A DNA stretch of 64,000 nucleotides from positions 1 to 64,000 of the forward strand of contig KN885409.1 of the NCBI GenBank assembly GCA_000934455.1, in the 5' to 3' direction. Under the pieces are notes generated by a model that ran no database searches, was not told where the DNA came from, and was given only the letters and a program-made list of their open reading frames with translations. The position numbers and the translations under genes were made by a program. Below, in pieces: positions 41,301 through 56,300 of the stretch; the stretch's first letter is position 1; each line of letters starts with the position of its first letter. This DNA is from Apostichopus parvimensis. Its lineage: Eukaryota; Echinodermata; Holothuroidea; Aspidochirotida; Stichopodidae.

Positions 41301-44300
41301 GTAAATAAATGTTGCTTAATTTCAAAACCGAGAAATTTCAAACATGAAAACCAAACATTTTTGTCCTTAAGAAAAATTTGATGAGGTATCATGAAGGTGA
41401 TAACATCTTCACCAGAGCATTGTAGTTGTTGAATGAAAAGGCAACAAGCTTGCCATCTAACGATCACAGTTATGTCCTTGGGCAAGGGATAACAACCTTC
41501 ATTGCGTATTTTAACCAAGGTGTATAAAGTTGAACCTTAGTTCTGTGTGCCTGCTTGTGGTTGCACCCTATGGCAGGCCCACCCCACCCCTCAAACACGG
41601 GACATATAGATCTGGTTAACTGTAGTGCCCTGGGAGGTAATGTTTGAATTGTGCACACTTGAGTGTGTGGGGTGTGACAAGTCAAATGCTATAAAATCAT
41701 GTGAGAAGGCCTTACCCTGATACAAGACTGCAAACCTTCCACTTTTAAATTTCTCACAAAGTCTTATATGTTCCCCAAGTGATAAGCTACCAATGTAAAT
41801 CATTCCGACTGGGTTAACGCCCTGAGATCTAATATACGTAATTCATCCACTTTAATGTTTACAAGTTTTGATACTCCAAGGTGTAATTTCTGAAAAATCA
41901 GAAAACCAAATCTGATCAATGTTGATGTTCACAACCTGTCGTATCAAATCTCCCCCCCCCCCCCACTGCTGCCCTCAACCCCACCTTTTCTCAAGTCATC
42001 TATTAACTGTCGTAAAGTGACTCACTCTCATTTCATCTTCTCCCAAGTCAACACTCTCGAAGAAATATTTGGACACGGAGAGCAAGGCTTCCTTTGGCCA
42101 CTGGACAAACCAGTCGATAGTACAACAGTTGACCAACGATGGGAACATACGACATCTGGCGCGGAAGGATTCTCCCACGGGACTCATGCAGAGCACGATG
42201 TGAAGATTCTTGCGGACTCGATTGATGAAGTAGTTGAAGATCTCGTCTCGATTCCCCTCGGGTATCCCCGCTTCCTTCGCAGCGGTTCTGGTCCCTATGA
42301 TCACTCTCTCGTACTCATCCGCTTCAAACAGATTGGGTACTTCTCCAGAATTGAGGATGTTGTTGATATCCTCCAAAAATTCCTCAACCACAATCTGTCG
42401 AATGAAGAATATTAGTATAAATAGTTGTAAAAAGGTTCCACTTTCCCGGGGTTAAAGCAATGGGAGTATGGACTCCGAAACTTTGAAAATGAAGAGCTGT
42501 GAACCAATTATCATAGCTGAATAGCAGGTTCCTCTGCAAAACTATTCAGATTAGCAATAAATCTAACTTTTTTAGTAAATTCGTAGTGACTGAAATGCTT
42601 TAGGAAATTAATTATTTTACACAATTTGAGATGGAATCGTCTCCATTTTGTTTTTGAATACTACTACTTGAATACACCCCAATAGAAGCAGCAAAATTCA
42701 AAGAAAAAATTAACACCAGTGTATTTGAACAAAACAACTTAAAAACACTCTCAACAATGTAATTTAAAATTTGTGTACAATCCCTTACTTAAAAAAGCAA
42801 CCCCATTCCTACTATTCTCTAACAATATATGGTAAAATAAAAAAAAAATAACAAAAGGAGTGCTTCCATTCTCCCCAAGAAATGGTTGAATTTACAAACC
42901 TGGGTATCTGTAAAGAGGAAGACTGTGTCCTGGTTGTCAACACCAGCCATCATATAGAGGCTCTTGAGATCATCATGGAACGAGCTGTAGTTATAGCCTC
43001 TTGATAACTCTATCTGGAAGCACTTATAGCCACACATATGAGAGGCTAGCCTGGTCAAAGACTGCTTCCCAGTTCCACCGACGCCCACCAGGAGGGCGTT
43101 GCCTCTCTCTTGTCGGATGATGCGAACAATTCTGGGAAACGATAATAGAGACGCAGGAAAGATGAAATACATCCTTTCTTTTATTTTGCGCAATTAGATT
43201 ATTATAATTAGTGATGGCTCTTTTAAATATGCCAAAAAACAGTTCATCAATATGTTTCGACAAGACAATTTGTAAGTTCAGTTTCAAGAGAAAGTGTTTT
43301 CCCTCCATAATTTGCTTTAAGACATGTAGACCATTTACTTTCATGTGTGTTCCTTGGGATCATCTCATCAGTGCCTGCCCACTGCAGACTTTACTTCTGA
43401 TACCAACTGATAGTTGACTCACTCTTAATCTGAAAAATTCAGGTAGTCATATTCACAGCCCACCTCCTAAACATTAGTCAAACATATTTCCGTCTTTTGG
43501 TGGTGGTGGAGAAAAGTTGGGGGGTGGGGATGGGTGGGAGATGAACTGGAATATAGCAATATTTTACAACCTTTGCCAGAAACATATTGATGGACCTTGT
43601 ACTCAAGATTGTTGCCCAAGAAGAATTTGAATCGTCATTCTTTGCATGGTTGACATGAGGTGGAAAAAATACAATTTTGAATATTTTTGTTGTGTGGATA
43701 TTAATATGACAAACATGAAACACTTACCTAGAGACATGCTGAACTGCGTCGATGAAGAACACCAGCCTCATCTCCTTCGATGAACTTAAGTTATAATCAT
43801 CCAGGTACTGTAGCAAGAAATAAACATGTACAAGAGATATATAAGAATTGAGTTATTGCTATTATAAAGCACTGATAGTATGTTCACCATTTGCTAGATG
43901 ATACCTTACGGCCTTTGTTGATATGGTTAACATTAAAACCCCAGCAGGCTTTTTTTTTTAGCAAGACAGTGGAAGGTTAATGATTTGCAGTTGTTTTTAC
44001 AAATTAAACAGAAACAACAAGATAAAGTAATCATGAGTTTTCACAGAGCATTCTTACATCTTGCAAGACGGCCTGTAACTTCTCCAGGTTTACAATGTCT
44101 TCGTAAAAGCGATCGGCCGCATCGGCTCCCATCTTCATGAAATCGCCAAAGATGATCGGAGTCTTGGTAAAGAATTCGCCCTCAAGCTGTTGGCTGAAGT
44201 GTTTCCCGGCCATCTCTGCCAGCATCTCGTTGAAGTAAGTCTTGTCCTCGTTGTTGATGAGTCGGTCGTGGAATATTCTCTGACATTCGTGGCAGAAGAG

Positions 44301-47300
44301 ACGGAAGATGGTGTTCTGGTCACGTACCACCCCAGGATCGGCTTGAAGGACACCTGGGTGAGAGGGAAGGGAAGGGAGGAGATCAAATATGTTTGTAAGG
44401 TAGGTGTAAGTGGATCCAGTACTTTTCATGAGGGAATGGGAAAGGTGTAGTAAGAAGGAAGAAACATCAAGATCAATTATATCCCCCCAAATGAAGAAAT
44501 ACAGGAGTTATTTTGTATACACTCATTTTGAAGGTCATGCTATAGTTTCCACAAGATCAAAGTGTGTTCAAAATTAGTTGAGATATTTTAGCTTTTCCAA
44601 TGAAAACATACAAAATCCAATCAATTTTACAATCACATATTTTTTGTTATTATTTGCTATACATGTAAAATGTAAAAATAAAACATTGAAGATCGTAGAT
44701 ACATCTTTTAAAAAGAGGATTATCCTGATCATATACCTTGGACGCATTTTGATAAATCCCTGAGGTTAAAGACATAATGGGATTTGGCCGGAGTGGGCAG
44801 TAGATCCGTCTTCATCCTGGCATAGATTTCTACAGCAGCGTCTACTATAGCAGACGAGCAGCCCTTGACATCGGCAGGAAACTCTTGTAGGAATCCATTC
44901 ACGATGGACTGAGGGAGAAGAACAAGTGATAACAAATATTCAAGCAAAATAATAATAATAATTATAACAAGTCTTAGAAAATACTAATGTCCTTCAGTCA
45001 CTAAGATACTAAATGATGTGACATGGTAAATAGAATTTTCTTCTTAATGTAATTTATGATGTAATTTTTATGATTCTTCTCCGAATCCACAGGCAACTGT
45101 AAAATCAGGTTTATGTGTAAAAGTTACAGATAAAGCAATCAATTTCAATGTCATGTGGAGTGGATGTGACTCTCTTTAAAGTTACATCTATTTGTTTGTT
45201 ATAATCCATCATCCTCAAGTATCTGATCATCAAGTAACAACCATGTTTGAATTGACACATGTTTACAAGTATTTGATTAATGGAGAGAGAGAGGGAGAGA
45301 TTCTTTGCAACACGCACCATGGTGTTTACTTAAAGATACATATAATTACTCACATAGATTGCAAACAGTTAATTACCATTACTTAAATCAAGCAAGAATT
45401 ACAAGACATACCAGGCAATCCACTTTGATCTGATGGCATTAACCATTTACTGAATTAATCACTGAACCATCATCTTGGCAGGAACTTTTGTCAAAGTTAT
45501 GACATAAACTGAAAAGAATCACAAACTCACAGAAAAGATGTGTTTGAGGGTATGATCAGAGGCGGTAGGTACACACAGCATACTGAAGTGACGAAGCAAC
45601 CGTGGAGTGACCGGATTACGACCTCCTCCTGGAGGGGCACAAGCAGCAGCCAGGGTCACATCCTGTCACAANNNNNNNNNNNNNNNNNNNNNNNNNNNNN
45701 NNNNNNNNNNNNNNNNNNNNNNNNNNNNNNNNNNNNNNNNNNNNNNNNNNNNNNNNNNNNNNNNNNNNNNNNNNNNNNNNNNNNNNNNNNNNNNNNNNNN
45801 NNNNNNNNNNNNNNNNNNNNNNNNNNNNNNNNNNNNNNNNNNNNNNNNNNNNNNNNNNNNNNNNNNNNNNNNNNNNNNNNNNNNNNNNNNNNNNNNNNNN
45901 NNNNNNNNNNNNNNNNNNNNNNNNNNNNNNNNNNNNNNNNNNNNNNNNNNNNNNNNNNNNNNNNNNNNNNNNNNNNNNNNNNNNNNNNNNNNNNNNNNNN
46001 NNNNNNNNNNNNNNNNNNNNNNNNNNNNNNNNNNNNNNNNNNNNNNNNNNNNNNNNNNNNNNNNNNNNNNNNNNNNNNNNNNNNNNNNNNNNNNNNNNNN
46101 NNNNNNNNNNNNNNNNNNNNNNNNNNNNNNNNNNNNNNNNNNNNNNNNNNNNNNNNNNNNNNNNNNNNNNNNNNNNNNNNNNNNNNTCCGTAGGTGTCTA
46201 GTTTGGGCATGTTGAGATCATCAACCAGTATGACAATACTCTTACCAGGAGGTGCACCTGATGAACAAACACAACCAAACATGACCTTAAACTTTTACAA
46301 ACCTCATCAATTACGAATCTCAACAACTAGATAAGATACACTGGGAATATAACGCACAACCACCATTCCTTTTCGAGACACAACAGAGACTGGCTTGTTT
46401 CAGCAAGCTGCAACTCTAACAGTAATCCAGTAGTAATGTAGTTGTCTAATGTGTTTGTGCACTACAAAGCTAATGATTCAAGTACTGTATGCTCCTTTAG
46501 ATCCATTAATGGACAACTGTCATAACACGTTCACACATAGGCTCAAAACTCTGCTAAAGGAACAAAACCATCCAATATCAATAAACAACAGCAAGCTGCA
46601 ACTCTAACAGTAATCCAGTAGTAATGTAGTTGTCTAATGTGTTAGTGCACTACAAAGCTAATGATTTAAGTACTGTATGCTACTTTAGATCCATTAATGG
46701 ACAACGGTCATAACCCTATGTTCCCAGCCGATCATTACGCTCATCACCACAGGGACTGCTTCAAGAAATGAGAACAAAGAAAAAAACTGGGGACAAGGCA
46801 TTTTCAGTATGTGCGCCCAAGCTATGGAATGCCTTGCCGAATTCAATACGTACCTGCGCAAGCCTTGCCAGTTTTAAAACATCGCTGAAAACATATTATT
46901 TTAGAAATGTTTGAACTGTACAGTATTTTTTGTATCATCATAGCTTTAATGTATTTTTCTATCCTTTTATAAGTTTTATGGTATATACCTTTTAGGCGAT
47001 ATTTTTGTACTATTTGCATTTGAATGTTTCCTGTATTTTAAATGTTTACTGTGTATTAATTGTTTCAATTCCTGTAAAGTGCTTTGACCAGCGTTCTAAA
47101 GGAACATCAACCGTCCAAGATCAATAAACAACAGCAAGCTGCAACTCTAACAATAATTCAGTAGTCATGTATATGCCTAATGTGTAAGTCCACTACAAAG
47201 CTAATGATTCAAGTACTGTATGCTCCTTTAAATCCCTTAATGGACAACGGTCATAAACACGTTCACACACAGGCTCAAAACTCTGCTAAAGGACCAACAA

Positions 47301-50300
47301 CGGTCCAATATCTTCTCTGCGTTTAAGATTTAACTGATATTGAAAGATGTAAGAGCTGTGTTGATAAACACAAAAGCAAACAATTTCATCAATAGGAGAA
47401 ACTCCATTTGATTTCCCACAGCCAGTCCTTATGCACTTTTAATAGCAAGAATGGTTTAATATTATCAAATTTCTTCTAGTCCTGGCAGATTATCAATATG
47501 GCCCATTGCCAACATCTTGTTTTATGTAATTGAAAATAGATTTCAATAAGGTTCTTTAATACACGATATTGATAAATCAATTTGTATCCAGCAATAATTA
47601 AATCTTGTAAGCAAAGTAGTTTTGGGCAAGCCAACCCCACGGCAGATGTCTAGGATACTACAAACTCACCTAAGATTGTTTTTCTTTTCTTTTCTAGTTT
47701 TCCTTCAATGATTTCTTGTACTCTCTGGCTGCTGGTCTGAGCTGAGAAGTTCATCAGGACTGGTACGATATTCTCTTTCTCAGCAATTCCTTCCAGAAGG
47801 CCTCTGGCAATTACAGACTATTACCAAAAAAAGAGGATAAATGTTCAAATAAAATTACGCATGCTCTTAAACAAACACAGAAAATGGACTTCTGATATGT
47901 AACTGTAGGATTAAAGAGAGAAAAGCAACAACTTTGTCTTTACAAACTAATGTCCTGTTTATAACCCCAATAGTGAGGACTGTCCATCACCTTCCCCACA
48001 CCACCCCCTCCTGTTTATTCCACATCGATTGACTTACCTTTCCTACTCCAGTCGTTCCTGTGTAGAGTACGGAATGGTTTACTTTCAACAGCTTCTCCAT
48101 CAGGTAACCGAATCTGACTGTGTCCATCGTAGGGACCAACATGTCAAAGAATGGTACTTCTGGGTCATATTTGAAAGGTGGTATTATCTTCTCCCAGAGT
48201 TCCATCCGTTTCGAATCAAAATCCATGAAGCAACTCCAAAGATCTCCTTGTACTGGCAACTAAATTAACAAAATAAGACAAGGTTAGGGAAATGGTAAAA
48301 ACCACTATTTAAAGGAAAGGCTTCAACTGTTTGGCAACCAGCTATGCTTAAGGCACAATAGTTGCAATTACTAGTTCCTAATGAGCCTACCCATTGGTAT
48401 GTGCTAAGAAACACTCATCGATACTACCCCCTCCGGTCCTCCCTTCCCTCCCCCCTACCTCCCATGAGTTAGATTCTGACAACACAATATAACAATATCT
48501 ATCAGTAAAAGTGAGTTTTTTCTTGCTCAATGTGCTGGATAAGGCCAATCTAAGCACAATATCTGCAAATACTTAAGATCCCCTCTTCACCCCTCTCTCC
48601 TCCCCCCCCCCAACCCTGGCCAGAAAATAATGACCATGCCCCTACTAAAGCCCAGAGTCTTTGTCAAGAATAATAACAAGTACAAACTGTTGACGATTTA
48701 TCAGATTTCTATCATTACCTTTGCATCCGCATTGTCTTCAAACTGATTTCTTACAAAAGAATCAAAGGAGTCCCAACAGTTCTCCATCAGGTTTCCAGCG
48801 ACGGACCAGATGTAACAGAAGATGAAGGTAGAACAGATGTAAGGGTGTAGTTTGGCTTGGTCCATCTTCAAGTCTAATTTATTCTCCACGAAGAGCAGAC
48901 TCTCGAGTAGGCAGCAAATGGTGGTAACTTTGCTGATATCGACCTAAGACAAAAAAAAAAATTATGACCAGTCAATAATCACTGTTCATATTCTAAAAAC
49001 AGCCAGACTTTTACAGGAATATTGGTCAAAGTTTTATACCCTTTGATATGAATCTCAAAAGAATTCAATTTATTGATGTGACCAGTCACGTTTTCATGTC
49101 AAATTTGGAACATGAATTCAAAGATTTTGAAATATGATCTGTGCCCTGAAATTTGACAGAACAATTAGAATCGGTTCTTTATTTACTAATTACATTTGGC
49201 GAAGAAATTCTTGTAGACTGTCCTTAGTAGTATCCGTTTCCAATCTTATATTAAAGTTATATTTGGTAGGTTTGGGTAAAATTGGTGACCAGAAACATAA
49301 GGGCAACATTAAAACAATGAAACAAGCAATTGTGAAGAAACTCTGCAATGTGAAATGTTTTTTTTTTGTAAATAGGTAATTTATTGGGCTTGATATGATT
49401 TAAACACAAAGTTTCAAAGAACTGTGGCTCACTTAAATAAACATTATGTTAGATTGTTATCAAAAGTTAATAGCTTGCAAACTTTTGTTTGTATTTCCGT
49501 TTTCAATAAATTATTCATTGTACAATCATATCTTGAAAGAAACAATTGGTAGATATCTCATAGTACAGAAAAAAATAACATAATCTTGACATGGATTTGC
49601 CAATGCTAGCAGTGAAGGCATCTTTGACGTTTGATAGTGTTTTTCACATAGTTTATTGAGAAGAGAGGAAAATAATTTTCACATCTTATCATTGTACAAT
49701 CATATCTTGAAAGAAACAATTGGTAGATATCTCATAGTACAAAAAAAATGACATAATCTTGACATGGATTTGCATTTACCAATGCTAGCAGTGAAGACAT
49801 CTTTGACGTTTGATAGTGTTTTTCACATAGTTTATTAAGAAGAGAGGAAAATAATTTTCACATCTTATCATGAAGCAAAATTATGTTTTTAATACCTGGT
49901 TGATGGCCTGAGTGCATTTCTTGATGCAAAACTGCAACCCATCTTCAACATAGTTCTGAAAGAGGTCTGTAATATACTGGAGAGTCTCCGGTTGTAGTTT
50001 GTCCTTAAACTTGGCCATCCATGTATTAACATAGGGCATCCACTTGAGCTCTCCTGGATCCACGTAGACCATGCCGCATCTGAACGAGAAAACAACAACG
50101 TCAGTTCATTTCTAGAACTGATAAAATTGCATAAAAGCATAAACACATCACAAGGATAAAAAAAGAAAGTAATAAAGGCATTTCTGAAATTGTTTGCAAA
50201 CTGTTAGCTCATAAACCTGTCTGTATTGTGTGTGTATTTGTCCCTTCTGTTACTGTAACTTGTCATTCAGCCTCTGAAGAAGATCCTGCTAGGGTTGAAA

Positions 50301-53300
50301 CATCAGGCCCTCTAACTTTCACACATACTTTTATTTTTTATTTGCTGACTGCCAGTGGTTAATTATTCTGATTCCAGTCACTTGAGCATGGTAACATTTG
50401 AAATGCCAAACATACTCCTATAAAGTCAGACACCATTAACAGAGCAGAAATTGATCAAAAATATGGTTCTCACCGGCTGACGGTAGCTGGAGAGGCAACT
50501 GCTAAATCTTGGACTTCAAATACCATGTGAATGGAGTTGGTTAGTTTGATCCTCTCACTGTTAGCCAGACACAACATCTTATTATCATCCAGCACTGTGT
50601 TCATATTTTCAATCCAGAGAGCATCTACAGGGCCGTCACAGATTACCCATTTGTGGTCATCTGTTGTATCCTGAGGAACAAAAGGAAATTAAAGTATGGA
50701 TTCAATAATATTTTGGATTATCATCTATTAATTTGTTCCTTCTACAACATTTGCATACTTCACTCTCGTAATCAATTTAACACCTTCAATGCACCATATC
50801 CACACCTGGTTTCCAATAAGATACCTAGTAATGACTATCTTGGCTTTGATAACTTAGTCATTTTTTCGGAGAAAAATATCATATTATTTCAGTTCTATAC
50901 TTTGAAAATGCTGTTAAGTTCTATACTTTGAAAATGCTGTTACTTGCAATTTTGAAAACCTAAGCCCAAATCACATGCATGTTGATCAATACTAAGTTTA
51001 AACACCTATGGAAGCAACTGAGAAGTAAATTGTTACATGTGACGTATAAACACCTAGTGACTTAACATTCCATCTTCAAGTGTATCACTTTGATCCTTCG
51101 TGGTATAGGTTTAAAGAAAACACCAGTGAAAGGCAAACAAGAAACAGATTAAAAAAACAAACAAACAAACAAAAGGACTAAAAAAACTCACAGCAACACA
51201 GTGTCTGACAGTAGTAGCCATGAGCCCGTCCTGCCACTCCAAGGTCAGTTTATTGACCTCACCGTACAGTTCACCCATCGAGACAGATTTGGGATTGAGC
51301 ACAAATGTAGTCACTGGTAGGTAATACGGCACATCCTCTCCCGCAGCGTGGAGCTTTGTTAATGTATCTGCCAAGGTCTGGGAGGAGAAGTACGTCACAT
51401 TTATTATCATTATTATTATTATTATTAGATTTGCTAATTAAAAAAAAAATCAAAATATAACAAAAACTGTTAATAGCAAACTGCTTTATCCACTAAAGAG
51501 CCCGTGTAAGAGAATGTGTAAAAGTAAGTGGGCCTGACGATTCAGGATCTGATCCTGCAATCTAGTAGGGTCTTGCAGGATCTGGTCCTGCTAGGATCGA
51601 AATGTCAAGCCCACTTACTTTTACACATAAAAAAAAATATCCATCAGTACAAAAAGTTATATTGGTATGGGAATCTCTCATATTTGATGACTGAACCCAC
51701 TAACAGTTTGTCAGGTTTCACCTGAGATTCCAAATTTGACCTATCTGTTGATCTTTGATTAATGCTTTTTCATAATTCTAGCATCAAACACAGAATAAAA
51801 CTTGATATAGATTATATTATAAGAACTATGAGGCAAAGAGTAGTGAATGAATGGGGTGTAGAGCTAGCTTAGGTTGTAATTAGATGCATATGGTATAGTA
51901 TGAAAGTAACAACATCAGGCATAGCGTAGTGACACCAACTCATTGGTTTCTTTCCAAAAGAGTCCAACTATTTTCCCTGAATTGTTTTGAAGAAATGATT
52001 GCTTCCAAATAAGACTGTTGAATGTGCATTGTTTGTAATATATATCAAGGCACATTTTTGAAGACTTTTAAAGGTTACCCCTGGACGACCAGTTCTAACC
52101 TTTTGGTTGTCTGAACAGAAATTTGGTTGTCTCAAAACAACGTAGGAAAATATACAGAATGACAAATATGTACTCTGTAGGAGAGATATGCAGGTTTGGT
52201 GAATAGAAAACCAGGCTTTGGGCCAGTAAAAACTCCCCTTCAGGCCTACCACTGTTTTTAAAATTTTATTTCCAAAGTGATGGAGGTTGATACCAATTTA
52301 TCATATTATTATTTGTTGGTAGTTAGTTACAATGAAATCTGAACTTGATGTTAAGTACTAGTCATCCGCTGGACAACTTCGAAAGCTGACTTTGGTCAAC
52401 CGAACAGAAATTTGGTCGTCTCGGAGGACCATTACATATATACCCTGTACGTAGTCACCACTCTAGTCGGGGTTAGTCTGAGGTCGTGTTATACTGAGAC
52501 GGCATGCCATTTTCTACCTTCTGTTAACATTTAAATCATATATTAGACCCAATCTCACCTGGTAGATGGTCGTCTTGCCTCCCCCAGTGGGTCCGACCAG
52601 CATGACACCGTGTCGTACTATCATGGTCTCATATAGCTGAATAACTTTCTTGATGACACAGTCCAGAGGCTGGTAGCCGTGGTCTACCAACGACTGATAG
52701 ATGAAAGTCTGGAGGGTGCCGTAGTCATGCTCTGGTAGAACCACTCCAGGGAACAGATCCGACAAGATACCCTGCAGAGATAATAATAATAATAATAATT
52801 AACAGTCTTGTCGCGCTGTACTTAACCCTTGTCATTGGTAACTTGTAACACCTACACACCAAAGTGTGCACAATTCAAACAATCTCTCCTGGGGCACCAC
52901 AGTGCACCACAGCCACGTGTCCCCTGGGGGACTTCCCATAGGGTGCAGCCACAAAATGGCGCAAGCAACTATATTTACAAGTCACCTCGCAAGTCCCCAT
53001 TTATACACCTGGGTGAAGAGAGGCAATGGAGATAAAGTGCCTTGCTCAAGGACACAACGCAATGATCTGGCCAGGGCTCGAACCTGTAATCCTTAGATCA
53101 CAAGTCCACTGCCTTAACCACAACGCCCTCTTAGAATACAAGTGTTTGGTTCACCACCAGGACAGAAAGGTACAGAAAATAAAATCAAGAATTCATTATG
53201 ATTACAGATATCGACACTCTTGTGAAACTGTTCCACATACATCTCATCCTCAAAAAGTCTTAAAATGTTATAAAATGAGAAGGAGTCCACTTAACTTTGT

Positions 53301-56300
53301 AACTGAAGCACATACTATAGATCTAAACTAAGAAGTGAATTTTCTGCTTCACCCAGAATTCATTTTCTTGGGTAAAATTAAATTAAATAAAAGTGCCAAA
53401 GCTGCTGGGTGCTTCTAGCTGTAGATAATTTTGTTTTTTTACCTTATTGTATCCAAATATATTCGAATTGGCACAAGAATGCTACCAATAAAGATATCAA
53501 GCGTGGTAAAAAAATATATATTTAAAAAAAAAGATAAATTCTTCCAAATTTGTCATTCACCAATGGTCAACCATCTTAACAATTTAACTCTTGAGATATT
53601 CCAACAGGTGATCAAATACTTGGTTTAGCATGATGATTATGCTTATTTTCTGTCCAGGAAGTCATGTCTCATGTGTTTGAGACTCAGTTTGTATCAAAAA
53701 TTTTCACTTTTCTCTTATTATTATTATTTTTTTTAGGAAAAGGTACCAGAAATTAAGGAGAGAATATCTCGCTGATGAAACTCACCCTGAATAAAACGAC
53801 GTCATCCGTGAGGAACTTTGGCAGATTACTATCTCTGAGAGCTCTGATCAATACGATATCTTCACCTACATCTGGATTGCTTCGTTTCAGGGCACCCGCC
53901 ATTACCAGCACGGATTTGACCGCTCTCATGCCAAAATCGTAATGATCTTGTTGAGAGAGCTGCTCGGAACAGAGTTTGTACATCTGCGTCATCTTCCTGG
54001 CTAAGACTTTAGAGGATTCGAAACCTTCCGAGTAAAGAACCACCTCTGCGATGAGGGCTAAAGGAAGAAGACAGATGAAGAAACGAATGAATAAACTGAA
54101 GGAGATAAACATGACATAAAACCAAGAACAAGGATCAGGAAATTACATCGCAAAACAGTTCTCTGATCTGATTTCAAGGGTAGTGGAGTTTTGACCTTTT
54201 GTTATTTTATCCCTACAAGTTCCCTCACCAGCAAGTCACACCCAAATTTGACTATAATGCTTGAAAAGTAGAAATCTGGAAGTGTTTTCACTTTAATTCA
54301 CTTGTATCAAAATCGTTTATAGATCAGTGACTTATACAGAAACTTGTAAAGAAAACAGTGGTCTTCAAGCACCACTGAGGACTGGCAACATTTCATTGAA
54401 ACAAATATGAATATATACAAATATACTCACAAAATATCATTGATCACATATCAATACATCCATGGTGTTATGCGAACTATACAGAAATAATCCTGTGAAG
54501 AAACCTACAACAGTAGTCACTTTAAGCATACATTACATGTGTACAAAACACAGTTGTATTCCATACCATAATCTGGAACCATCATAGCGATGGGTCTAAA
54601 GAGAGCCTTTAAGTTATCTGGTAATTCCGTCCTGCCAGCATAACCAGGATTCATGGTGATGAAGGCAGCACACGACGCCACTAAACGGATCTCCCTGCCT
54701 TCAAACATGAAGCGAGTTAACTGAAACAAAAACACAAATAAGAAAGTATAGAAGTACAGATAACAACTGAGTGAAGGATTTATAAGAAAATCTAAAAATT
54801 GACGTTTAAATTTCTGAACATTGGTATGACGCATCCTGTATGACACGCTCACTTCTGCTTTTCTAAGACAATTAAGAGGGGCAAAAAAATTTAAAAAGGG
54901 AGGAACCTTGTCCAAGAAGGGAGACAGTTGATTCAGATGAAGAAGATATTTTCATTTCCAGGGGTTTTCTCTTACAGTTTACATTTAAGCAAATGTGATA
55001 CATTAACAGGCAAAAAGGGTTCAAACATTCAACCTCAAAGTTTAATAAATACTACAGTCATATCCCATAAAAAATCCTTTACTGAGGTACCTGCACTTGA
55101 TTTTAATTACCTTAGCAGCCTTGGCATTCCTGATGGTGATGAGTTGCTGGGCAATGACAGACAACACTTCAATATCGATTCGATTGAACTCATCAAAACA
55201 GCACCAGGCGCCGGATTGGGCAAGTCCAGAGAAGAACCTGCCCATCATTTTGTAGTCGAGACCGTCTGAACAGTTGAATACGACACACTGCTTGGCTAAA
55301 GCCTTCGCCAAGTCCTTTGTGGTCTCTGTTTTGCCGGTCCCAGCAGGTCCTGCTGGGGCACCACCTAGATCTAACTGTAGGGCACCCATGAGGCACAGGT
55401 AGCAACGATCCTGGATTGGGGAAAGTAAATGAAAACCATCACTTTTAAGTGATTGCATTTTGTTATATAATTCCAGTCCATTTCCTACAAGTGTTGCTAA
55501 AATTTGGACAAGTGACTAACTAGAGCAGTGTACTGCATAAACAATATGTCACATTTCTTATCTACTTGGAAGCTACAATTAATTAGCTGGTAACTAGACT
55601 GTTCAGTTGATGAGAGTAAAAAATTTGCTTGGTGTATCCTGTAAAGCAGAATTTAAACCAAACAGAAACAACAGTGGCGGAGCTAGGGGTATTGGTCAGG
55701 AGGGGCAAGAATGGTCTGTAGGGGCGCTTTCGGTCGACACTATCTAAGCGGAGCGCCACCACAGGTTGGCGCGTAGCGTACAGAAATTTTTTGAGTAAAG
55801 ATACTCCCTAGATCGCCGGAAATGACCCTTTCCGGGCCTGGCTAATTTGCAGATAAACAAAGAATAAATAGGCGCATCGCCAAATTACACCAACAAAATG
55901 TGACAAATGTCAATATGTAGATGAGAGGGCAATAAAAAAGTCAATAATCGCGAATAAGTAAAAAGTGATAAAGAGCTGAAAAGGCGCCAGCAGTCCATTT
56001 GAGTCCGTCAGGGGGGGCATTTGCCAAATGACCAAATATGGAGAGAAAAGAAAGGTATCTTACTGTCAGGGGTGTGATGACAAGTCTCATGGAGGCTCCG
56101 AGATACTCGTATCCGTAAACGTACTGGGAGGTGGACATCCTGACCACGCAGTTATCCAGCTCGGTGTCCCAGTAGTACCTCAGCTGTTTGCCCCACTCAA
56201 AGTTGAGGGTGGAGTCTACCTTATTCTTGACCATGCTGGTTATGATATCCCTGGCATGGACGTCAATGGTGATCAGCGCACCCAGGATGTTCCTCACCAA

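Noticed and set aside
42017-42415. A 132-residue plus-strand open frame
   Set aside because: It lies antisense to DNAH6 exon 29, whose minus-strand translation is a clear AAA4 match; the plus frame has no recognisable domain.
45540-46282. Long open frames across the 515-base gap
   Set aside because: Their length comes from undetermined bases read as unknown residues. Only the DNAH6 exons at each side are real.
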